Assembly (NCBI GenBank): GCA_028564705.1
Contig: JAPXFQ010001795.1
Location: forward strand, 310,001 to 374,000
Direction of reading: 5' to 3'
DNA: 64,000 nt
Source: Apricaphanius iberus
Taxonomy: Eukaryota; Chordata; Actinopteri; Cyprinodontiformes; Aphaniidae
Position 1 is the stretch's first letter. Every line of letters begins with the position of its first letter. Below the pieces are notes generated by a model. It had not been told where the DNA came from, searched no databases, and worked only from the letters and a program-made list of their open reading frames with translations. This document shows positions 42,301-54,300 of this stretch, one piece after another. Position numbers and translations under genes: made by a program.

Positions 42301-45300
42301 TTTTTTTTTTACACACTAACCTTTTAAAATGCATCAAGCTCAGCAGTTTAGATCGGACCAGACAGGAAATCAGATATGTCAGCAACGTAAAAAACCCGGA
42401 CGTTTCAAAATAAAGTACACTTGCAGATTTCCATTTACTTGACCCTGAAACAAATTCCACCAGGACTGAAGTCAGTCGGTCTGAGGAACGAATTTGTTGG
42501 TTTTTACAATGTACGATTGGAGTTGAATCACCCAGTTTATATGGTACCAGTGATCATTTTTATGAGGACAACATGAAAAAGGAGAACGTATAGACAGAAA
42601 TATCTACAGTTCTAGGAGTGGATGGTAAGTTTATGCTACTTGTGAAGATGGAAATCCATTTTTCCCTGTATACTACCCTTTAATTTATGCAATTGCAATA
42701 TTCCTGTGATTTAATTTCGCCCCTCGAGGCCAGATAGGCAGAACGTGTTCTCAAGCGATAAGAGTCTACAATGCTCCCAGTGGAAGGGGACGCGCTGCTG
42801 ATTTCATGACTAAAACGTGTCTATTACTATACATTATGTGCCGCTTACGCGTCCGGTGGAAAGCAGGGTTTAACTAGGTTTACACTGCAGGTCCTAATGC
42901 AAATCCGATTTTTTAAGTTTACAGCCCTAAAGCAGCCAGCATGGGCAGTAGAAGATGTCAAACACAACGGGCTCCGTTTACAAGAGGAACAATGGCGACT
43001 CAGATGTTGGGGTTTGTGCAGCAGCTTATCAAATCGTTTACAGTCAGAACAGACTAAATGTTCACAAATCAATTCAAAAACCATACTTTCTGTCCATTGA
43101 CTGACTCCGTCTCCTGTATCCGCCATGTTTGTTTAAGCGTTTGCCTCGTCCTGGATAGATTAGTATGTATGTGTAATGTCAGTGAGATAAAAAAAGATGG
43201 GTTAAATGCGATATGACTATACAGACTGAAGTCGCTTTCAAAACTATCATATATCTGTTGGTTTTAGTACCACATTTGAAGGTGACCTTGGTCGGATTGG
43301 AAAAAGTAGGATTTGTGCTGTTAAAGTGACAGTGTGTAATTTTTTGCAGTACATCTTTGAAAATAGCCATTCAAATATTATGTAATAATAATTGAGTAAA
43401 GCACATTAATTGCAAAATATTGGCGATACTGTAAAATATGACTTAAAAAAAAAAATCTGTTTTAAAATACATAGGCGCAGGTCCTCTTTTCAGGGGAAAG
43501 CCATTTTTAGATGACGTCTTTACTTCTACAAGAGCCCAGACGGACAAAGCGCACGGAACAAGCCCGCTATTTAAACATTGATTTCCCCTGAAAATGCAAA
43601 AAAGTTTGGCCATAAATACATTTTTACCTCTTCGCTAGTTCCAAGCGATGAAAGAGAGACTGATGTGCTTGTCGTGTTGCTGCAAATAGATCATTCTCAG
43701 GGAATTGAGCGTTTGAAAACAGCATTAGTTGGACCTCCGTTGTTGAGTTTCTTACTCGAAGACACAGATACCGCATGCTTGTGATAATTTAGATATGCAC
43801 TGCCCCCTACTGGCCGAAAATTACACACTTTGCCTTTAAGACTGGCATAATAATATCAGATAGGGTTAAAAAAAAGTCTGATCTTGAACCTTTCACAAGG
43901 CTAGAGAATACAGAGAGAGGGAGACACTACCTGGCCAAAGAACTTCCCACCTGGTTTTCACTAAGACAAAATGTATAAGCCGCCTACTGGATAATTATTA
44001 CATGGGGGATTAGCTTTCAGCTGGCAAAAAGTTTTTTTTTTTTAACTCCACTTGATGCAAGGAATAGCTTCTCACTTTTGAAACAACTCTCTGGAAAGAC
44101 TCATGCTGTGGTCGTTGAAAACTGTTCAAGTCAACTAAGGAGATGCAGAAACTACTAGCAGCGGGTTAGGAACTGTCTGACGTATTATTAAAAACTGTAA
44201 GGAATTTGGGGCATGTTTAATAGCAAATTAAAGACTGGACCCTTAAAAATAGGAGGACGTCTAAGGCTGGATATTTGACTGTTCCTTACTGCACAATCAT
44301 CCAGAAACATTGGTTCTCTCCCATTTATCCATTTCCTATACATGTGTTCCTTTTTTACATTTTAATATTCTGAAGTTAAACAAAATATATCACTGAATAA
44401 ATGGAGGCTGGATCTTTTCTTGACTATGTAATTGTAAGATTATTCCAAAGCAATTAAATCCACTTCCTTCAAATCTTTTTAATAATGATGACCAACTGAA
44501 CCAATAATTGTGTGAATAAGATAATATTTTGTTGTTGCGCAAAGAAAACGGCCTACATATGTAGATAAAAAGTTGCCCTTACTATAAGACCTCCCCCCTG
44601 GATTTTACCGCCTGATATAGTTGCCCACATAAGACCTCCAAGTCTGTCAGCACCTCTCCATGTGAAGGCTATAATTTTGATTATACAAATCATGATTTAA
44701 GCCCCATTGAAATAGTGGTATAAAAGAGACAACATGCAAAGAAAATCACGGGTATGAGCACGAAAGAAGGAGGAGAACACCATGAATGGCTGTCAGAAAG
44801 ATATGCTTTGGAAGGAGGAGTAACCCACTACCATTTATAACAACAGTGAATCAAAAACTAAGAAAGATATGACATGTTGAAGTAAAAGCACACTAAGGTA
44901 ATAACTGGAAGCTAAATAGCAATGTTTAGTCATTTAATGCGAATGGAAAAGAGATATTTGATGAACATTTTTAATAAAGTGCAAAAAATGAAGGCCGGGC
45001 TATCCAGCAACACAAGTTCTACCATCATTAGAGTTCATCAAAGAGTCTGAAGGAGAATTATGTCACGTCTGGAGTGAAGCTGCAGCATGAGCAGTGTGGA
45101 GGGGCAAAACAATGGTTAGAGCAGACCCTTCCCAGGAATACCACCCAGCCCGACACCAGGAGGTGCCTGAAGACTCCACAGCGCCCCGTGTCAGAAAAGC
45201 ATTCTGCATAGTTCATCTCTAGTTCCTAATTACATGTTTATGCGTTCCGACTGCGTTTTGCCATGCAAAGGAGCTTACCCAAAAACAGTATGTGAACCTA

Positions 45301-45365
45301 AGTAGCCGTTTACATTAAACCTCACGATAGCCAAATTTAGAGGTAATAATTCGGACACACCAAGG

Positions 45366-45399
<34 letters not shown>

Positions 45400-48300
45400 C
45401 GGAGGGAATAAAGCGTGGCAATGCCACACTGTGGTCGCAGCCACTTTCATGGTGAGATTCAGTAGCGAACCTGCAGCTGAGAAACTTGTTAAATGGTGAC
45501 TCCACCCCCAAAGACTACTCTGTCATTTCATTCAGAGTTTACCAAGGATGCCTACGGCTCAGTGAGAGCTCATCTGCGGCTGCTGAGTTGGTAGCAGATT
45601 AAATTATATGAGCAAAAGAAGGAAAACACTTTTCCAAAAGTAGATAAAAACGCATATTACATAGTAGCTGGGCCAATCCTGGCTTTTATATACTAGAAAT
45701 GTACGATAACCCTTCTATTAGTTTGGCTTTACCACAAACCATGTCACCAAACACTGCCTCAGCATTTTTTACACCGTTGCAAGGTGTGCCACAACATGAT
45801 AGACTACAAAAAAATAGGAGATGTTTTAAACATATTTATGAAAAAGCAAACAATTTATCTGGTTTTTACAGACAGAGATTTCACAAATCATAAACAGGTC
45901 TATTTATGGAAACTTTATTATGTCTTAATCTAAGGGACCTAAAGCTGTAAAAGTGTGACAATACATCCAAGTCATACGAAGATACAATATACAGCCTATT
46001 CACAAAGTGAAACAAATGAAAGTACAAGAAGTGAAACAGATAAAAATGTTGATATGTTTAATCCCAGTTTTACATACTGGATTATTCCAAAAAGTTTGTT
46101 CACTTTCCCAAAATTTGGTCCTTATGCTGCATCCCCAAACAAGTTGAGATTCTGAAACCTTCCTCAACAAAGAACGGCAGCAATGCACAATTTGGCCCTG
46201 ATCTCCACATCATGGAGTGTGTCTGGGATTACATGAAGGATGTGAGGAAGACTACATCCACACAAGATCTGTGGTTGGTTAGTTCTCTAAGATGTTTGGA
46301 ACCACCAACCAGCCCAGTTCTTTCAAAAACTCTCTGCAAGAGGACCTAGAAGAATTGATGCTGTATTAAAGGCAAAGGGTGGTCACACCTAATATTGATT
46401 TGATTAAAATTTCTCTTATGTTCCTTCAATGCATTTTTGATTGATAAAAATAATGGTTAACAGTTCCATTTTTAAAGCATTCCTTGTTTAGAGCGTTCTT
46501 TCAGACCTGCCTAAAACCTTTGCACAGTACTGTAAATGTCAAAGATGTAAATGCATATGAAGAGGCATTTAGGAGCATCTTTGAGCCACACTGTTGTACT
46601 GTGTATGAAGCAGGAGAGCATCTGAGAACACCTCACTTCTGCCTCCTAGTGTCTGAAACGTGAATTGTTCTTCACTGCATCTCACTGCCCCGCCTCACCA
46701 AAAAAGGACAGGCACAGCATGGCAACACTTTTGATGTGAAATTTAAACACGTATACAGACAATTAGATTGTTTCTACAACCAAAGCTAGGAAAAGATTTT
46801 TTTTTTATTACAGGTCAACATAAAAATGTGAAAAAAAACTGAGGGATTGGATGTTTACTGTGGGTTTTATTCTGAACAGTGTCTTCAGACAAGAGCAAAA
46901 CAGTGTCAGACTTACACAGCCTTTAATTTTCCAGAAAAACATCCTGTGACAGACCACTCGATAACAGCCTGCTTAGAGACTTCAAGAATAAAACTGTTTG
47001 TGCATTTAGAAGAAGGAAAACTAGCAAACAAATGGAGGGATTTCATAAAGCCTGAATCTGATGTGAGCAACTAGATAAATCAGAGTGTAGGACAGATGAA
47101 CAGTAGCAGAGAGCATCTCATCCAGAGGGAGTGGGAGCACAGAGAGAATCCCATCTCTGCTGTTCTGAACAGGCAGGGAGAAGGAGGAGGAGGAGGAGGA
47201 GGAGAAAGGACCGTCACTCTGAAGTGACAGGCCTCCTTGGGACATGGCACCCATCATTAAAGATGACATCAGAGCAGGGAGGGTAGATGATTCCACCATG
47301 CTGGAGGATTGCGCGGTATAAATACCTTGAGCCCAGCGTGTTGGGGAGCAGCAGCTGCCACTCACACTGGCAGACCCACTCTACGTCTAAGGATATACGA
47401 GTACCGCGCCGGGACAGCAGCCTCCTGACCTCCACTTGTTTCTTTGGAGCGTAAACCTTCACGGTAAGTTGGCCTTGATTTGGGCTCAGTGCATGATGAA
47501 GGGGAGACTCCCAGCTGCAGCCTGGCTCTGAATACTTGCGAGGACAGGTAGTTGCAGGTAGATTATGTTATTTGAAGCGTGTTTAACTTTAACGGGTTTA
47601 CAGTAGAAGAAGCTTTATTGTGTAATGTTTGCTAACAGATGGGTTTAGCATCCTGTAGAAAGCAACTTCAGTGCAGCAAAGGCAACATTAATAAGCTTTT
47701 AGAACTCAGAATGAGATTCTTTGCCACAGCTTCTCACCACCACAGGTTTGGGAGGGTTAGGAAATACCTGCTGTGGTCTAGTTGCCATGGTTTGGGGAAC
47801 AGGTTTCACACTGCAATGAGATTTTCTTAGCTCATCCGCTGACTGACATAAAACAGGAAAGATGCAAGAGACACAAACACACCTCTTATTTTTTCCTAAC
47901 TCTTCTCCTGTTTGTTTGTGCAGGTTTAGCTTCACAAGATGGACTTGAGGGTAACAAGCCTCCTGTTTGTCCTCCTGGCCTTGGCCGAGGGAACCCCGGA
48001 GAGGTACTATGCACCAAAAGTGACAAAGGTCCCCTACCCCGTCAAGAGCCACCCAGTCAAGAGCCACGGTGAGGGACTTGCACTTTCTCATTCTCCTTCA
48101 CCCTTACAATAGTTTATCACACTGTAGTGCCTGCATTGGCTTCTGGGGTGGAGGTATCGCTACAATCAGCAAGTGGGTTCAAAACCAGCTGGAGGGGAAA
48201 GGCGACTTTCATAGACGAGTTTTCTTAGGTCAAGCCTATTAGGCATTGCAAATCACTCCAAGCTGGATTCAGCCTCCATTTGCTCCATGCTGAGTTCTAT

Positions 48301-51300
48301 TTTGCTCAATCAAAGACAAATCCAAGCCAGCAGAACCATGATGAAAAGAAATCTAAGAACTTTATAGTTTCTGTAGGGGAAAGCTTTTTACCTAAATTAG
48401 GAAATATTAAAATGCGAGTGAATAGTTTTAAATCGGTCTTATGCTGCCTCTCTCCATCAAAGGCATACAAAGACCTCACCCAGAGACATTAGCTGTCCAC
48501 AAAGATCTCTAAGTACCAGACGGTTGAACTAATCAGTGCTGCTACATTAATTCAGACTGAAATTTAAAGTTTAATTCAGACCCTAACTTTTCTAAATCTC
48601 TTAAATAACCTGAAACAACTCTGAGGAAACACTTCTCCAAAGCTTAAGTAAAAGTTCTCAGTAAGCTGCAAAATCAAATCATTATCCACATTAATACCAT
48701 CACCCCCTCGCCTGATTAGCTTTCAGGAATACACCTTTCATTCACACCCAGTCAGACTGTTGGCCCTTATATGTCAGTGCCACCCTACTCCATTAGGGCC
48801 CATCTAGAGGATCAACTGAACTTCTGTGTTTCCTTTACACCTGCAAGGTGGGGTAAAGCTGTAAGAGAGCTCTTGTGCTCGAAATAAAAAGAACGATGGA
48901 GCAAGGCAGCCGTTGTTTTTGGTACAGTAATAAAATAAAGAACAAAAGAGTTTGCTATGTGGAAACTGCTTATTGGATGGGAAAAATGTTTTATTACCCA
49001 AGTTAATGATTCAAACGTTGAGTTCAGCATTTACAGACCTATTGATGTGGTTTGATTTTATGCCTCTAGAAGAATAGGACACTGCTAATAAAGTGTGAGG
49101 ACTTGGATTTGAGCAATCTCCAAAACAGATGCAGACCTGCCACACCCAAAGGCCTCAGGGTCTCCAAATCCCACCACAAACTCAGAGAGAAACAAGTAAT
49201 AGAAAGTTGGAGACAAGTTGAGTCTAACAAATGTTCCAGAGGATCTACTGGAAACGCAGCTAACACCACTTCATCCTGCTTTCCAAATCAGAATTGCCCC
49301 TAACTACAGCAAACCAAATGAGCATGGATATATAGGCCCAACATTAAAGGTACACAGGAACGTTTTCATTGTTTCTAACCCTGCAAAGTTCTGATCCCAG
49401 GTCCCAGCATAATCACCTTTGGTTTGTGGTATCACTGGCTGCCAAGAGGTCCGTTTCTGGCATAAACCTCTCCTGTGCGGATTGAAGCAGCAGCCGGAAT
49501 GCGGCTGGAAAATGACAGACCTGTCAGAGGGCTTTCCTCAGTAAACACCATCTCAAACGACTGTTTACCAGAAGTACAAACCATTTCCTTCTGCCAATTC
49601 TGATTTATTGATAAACTGAATATTTTAGAAGTTCTAACAGATAGAGACTGTGACCTGTCCTAAAGCTGAAACTTCTTAAAGCTTATTATCAAAGTAGTTT
49701 AGAGCCATGGTGAGTCATTTGTCTTTTATTTGATAAAAAGCTAATACCTACACCCTTTATTTTGCAATCATTGACATAACAATAGACCAAGATATTTTAT
49801 TTGAAATGAACCTATGGTTCATTCGATTAGTTTGGAACCTTTTGTCTGTAGTTCATGGGATCATATTTATTTAGAAACTGAGCTCATATTATTAAGCATA
49901 AAACAAAATAATCACCACATGCTCATCAGTTTCAGAGGACAGTGTAATGGCATTTAAGATTCTATTAAAGATGAGAGGGATTCCTTTATGAGTTTGGAGG
50001 TTTTAATAAAAGTTGAATTGATCATACAGGAGAAAAGCACAGATCACAGTGAATGCCGAATGCTGCCCCCCTCCTAACTTCCCAACTACCTACTACCCCA
50101 CTACCCCCTACGTCCCAACTCTCTCACAAGCTCATATGAAAATAAGTATTTATAAAGTTCAGCAACCTTGCCTCTATCAATTTGAAGACACAACTATTAA
50201 CCTCAGGGTGGGAATATCTTCGGATGAAGACATCTGGCTCTTTGCTGTGAATAAGTGACTTTTGACATATACAAAATAATGGCAATAGCTTGGGTTATAT
50301 GTAACACAATAAGAGAAACTCTCAAAACTAAGTTTGTAAGAAGAATCAATATTTTCTCAGGCAGTGATGTCTTCTCTAACCTCGAACTCAACACCTGTTG
50401 TCTGGCTCCTCTGCTCTCAGTGTTACTAATACTAAAGGATTAATCATAATAATAAATTTCTCGATCACAACAGTATTAGGTCTGTTAACTTAGAGCGCCT
50501 TCTGGTAAGAAATGTAATCAATGTTTATCATCAACATCAGACAATGCTGATGATAAAGAATACAAACTAGATTTTAAGTGCAGGGTTGGAGAATGAAACT
50601 GTGTGCTGCATAGCAGGCACATGGAGGTGAGCTGCCATCAGCGTTCCTATGAAGGTTAAAGGATGGAAAAAATACTGCCATCCCCGCAACCGGCTCCACA
50701 ATCATAAGGAGCGGTGATTTCCTCAGGCTGTGGTGGAGTACACTCCCATAGCTGCTGTTATACAGGGAGAGAGTCAGTGTTTTCCCTCTTTCAGTGGAAA
50801 GGCAAAAGTTTCCTCATAAGAAGCCTCTATAGTAGAACTCCATGTCCATCGGTTCAATTGTAAGACACAGTGGTTGGTGACACTTTTATTATGACTAGTT
50901 TTTATTTCCTACAACCACCCAGAAACCTGCTCTCCACCAGCAGACTAATGCTTCATCAATTTTCTTTTTATTCCTTAGCTGTTGCAGGACCACCAGGTCC
51001 CCCAGGACCCCCAGGTGAACAAGGACCAATGGGACCACCTGGAGCTCCCGGAGAAAGGGGTATTGGACACACAGGACCTCGGGGCCCACCAGGTGCACCT
51101 GGAGCCCCTGGCCACTCTCAGGCTGGCAAACATGGTTCCCCAGGTGCTCCTGGAAAACCCGGAACCCCCGGAAAACCTGGTGAAAGAGGCGCAACCGGCG
51201 CATCCGGGCCAATGGGACCAAGAGGTGCACCTGGTACACCTGGAACCCCCGGACCTGCTGGACTTTCAGCTACTGGAAAACCTGGACCAGCAGGGCTTCC

Positions 51301-54300
51301 AGGGCAAATGGGTCACAGAGGAGAGCCCGGCTTGAAGGGGCATCCCGGTATCCCTGGTCTTCCCGGCCCAAAAGGAGAGAGAGGCATCGGTGTTCCTGGC
51401 GTGCAGGGTCCACCAGGTCCAACGGGGCCAATGGGCCCATCTGGCATGCCTGGCAAACCTGGAGTGGGTAAGCCTGGAACCCCTGGCTATCCTGGAGAAC
51501 CTGGTAAGGCTGGAATGCCAGGAAGAGATGGCGCCCCTGGGCCAATGGGTCAGCCAGGTCTTAAGGGTCACACTGGGCCTCCAGGTGTAGGAGCACCAGG
51601 GAAACCAGGCCAGAATGGTACCCCAGGTAACCCTGGGCCTATGGGGCCTAAGGGTCCACAGGGTCCTGCTGGTCAGCCAGGCTCTCCTGGCATGCCAGGT
51701 GTTGGTAAAACAGGTGAGCCCGGAATACCAGGATCCAGAGGATCTCCAGGAAGTCCAGGAACCACTGGTCAGAAAGGAGAGCCAGGCCCCACTGGATTTA
51801 CCGGTCAACCAGGTTCTCCCGGTCCTATCGGCCCAGCCGGTCCACAAGGTGCCAGGGGATTTCAGGGGGAGCCAGGCCCAGTAGGACCCAAGGGTGATAT
51901 CGGCATGGTAGGTGCACCAGGCCCACGTGGTTCCAAGGGTGAGCAGGGAGCACAAGGCTTTACTGGAAAACCAGGTACTCCTGGTGCAGTAGGTCCCCCA
52001 GGAGTTCCAGGTCACAATGGAGCTCAGGGTCCAAAGGGTTCACAAGGCCACGCTGGCTCCCCAGGAAGTCCTGGTGCAAATGGCCTACCTGGACTTAAAG
52101 GACACACAGGGTCCCCAGGAGCACCAGGTAAAAGCGGTGAACCTGGAATGCCAGGACAAATGGGACCATCTGGTCCTCCTGGGCCATCAGGTCCCCCTGG
52201 ACTTAAGGGACATCAAGGTCCCCCAGGTCCACCTGGCCCAGCAGGCCTGACAGCCAAGGGAATTTCTGGTCCAATGGGTCCCCCAGGACCTCCAGGTGAG
52301 AGAGGCCATGATGGTCTCCCTGGGCCTTCTGGTCCTCCTGGTCCACCTGGTCCCCCAGGAGAGGTGGTCTACCACCATGAAAAGAGCATGCCAATTAAGT
52401 CCCACGAGGTTTTGATGCCACATGAAATGATGAAGGCCCCCATGTCTGCCTTTAGTGCTATGCTGACCATGGCCTACCCCCCTGCTGGAACCCCTATTGC
52501 TTTCAGCCAGGTTATTTACAATGGAGAGAACCACTATGACCCACACAGTGGTGTGTTCACCTGTCAGATCCCAGGTCTTTACTACTTCAGCTTCCACATG
52601 CATGTCAATGGTGCCAATGCATTGGTGGCCCTCTACAAAAACGAGGAGCCTATGGTTTTCATCTATGATGAATACAACAGTGGTTTCCTGGATCAGATGG
52701 CAGGCAGTGCTGTTCTCATGCTGCACCCAGGTGACAGAGTCTACGTCCAAGTTCCCGATGAGGAGAGCAATGGTATATTTGCTGCAGAAAATGTTCATTG
52801 TGGGTTCTCTGGGTTCCTAATTGCCTCGACGTGATTTAATAAAACCCTATAAACCTCAAAACCTTAAAAAACCAACATTGAACTACTCAGAGGATCAGAT
52901 GTGTTTACACAATTGAAAAAAAAAAGATTGTGAATTAGTTTTATGGTTTACCAGCCTCACTAAAGTGTCAAGGGTTAAAAATACACAAGCAACTGAGATA
53001 CATATTTTCACACAAAAAATTAGGGCATAAATATATATGCTTGTACCCCACTCACTGTTTGTCTTAGAAATAAAACAAAATATGAAATTATAGTGGATGA
53101 TTTCTAAAGTGGTGCTCTACAGTTGCCTGGAACATTTACAGTGCCTTTTTTTTTTATTTGTGTTTGTTTGACTTTTTATTTTTTTTATATTAATGTCTGT
53201 TTAAGGGTTTCCTTTAAATTTATAAACAAAGATATGCAAAACCGTTGTAATATGTTACATATAAGAGATCAGCACATTTACACCAGCACTGTGACTACAA
53301 ACAGAACATTAGAGGAGAATTTCAAACAGCTTTTTGTAACTATGTCCCATTGGATGTCTTAAGTTATGTACCACTTACTGAGAAAAACATGGAATAAAAG
53401 TACGACTTTGAAAAGTATCAGTGAGTTTGTTTCATCTTTGATGTCAGCGTAATACATTCATGTATGAGTATGTTTGAATGAACCAGCTACCTTTAAATGC
53501 AGATGTATTGTAATTGTGGTCGATGGCAGCCACCATGTCTTTCCAAAAGTCAGAGTTCACCTCATTACCCCGCTATTAAAAACAGAAAACCAGATTGGAT
53601 TAATATGAAACTATTCAGCATTGCTAATTTTTTTAATCAAATATAAACCTCTACAGTTACATCAACATGTTTTACCTTATGCAACATGTCCACAACTTTT
53701 CCACAGAGCAGAGCACCCGGCAGATCAAAGTAATTGTCATAGAAGTAGTATTTTGCTGAAAAACAAAATACACAAATAACAATTTGGACTATGGCAACTT
53801 CTGGATTGTGGCAACATTTCAAAGATGAATAACAATGTAATCTTCCCACCTGATCTTGTGAAGGAGGTATTTAGGCTGTTGTAGTGCTTCCACTCCCTTT
53901 TCGGCCCGTAATATTTAATGATTTCTTCTGTGCTGAGGTCCTTGGTTCCATGTGTTGCCCTGTTCACGCAAAAAAGAATAAGATCCAGAATTATTGTTCA
54001 AAATTAGCTGAGACCTATGTGCATTTAATTTATAAAAAAAGAGCATACCGTAAGACAGTACCATCTTCAGCCAACTTCACAATGTTTCCATCCTCCAGAT
54101 CCACCACTAATCCCTTAAAACTGGAAAAAATGTCATTTGAAAAACGAGATAAAAGGCTTTATGTCTTTATCATGCACATTATTCAATATTTTGTGTATAT
54201 CTGATTCAAGAATAAGATTTCAACTCTGGTTAAACAGTTAGTGCTCTGAGTTTGAAGAAAAAAAAAGTAATACAGGGAAACGGAATTAACTAAACAGTCA

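Noticed and set aside
50870..50978. Upstream ATG at 50870 as the start of the large collagen frame
   Set aside because: This segment is intron sequence ending in a good acceptor. The exon at 47924 supplies a proper signal peptide in phase.
51266..52798. Open frames of up to 249 codons on the minus strand and in other frames of the collagen exon
   Set aside because: They are shadows of the Gly-X-Y codon pattern and GC-rich composition of col10a1.
52838..52843. AATAAA four bases after the col10a1 stop as the main poly-A signal
   Set aside because: It would leave almost no 3'UTR; a better-placed signal with a downstream GT-rich element exists at 53393.
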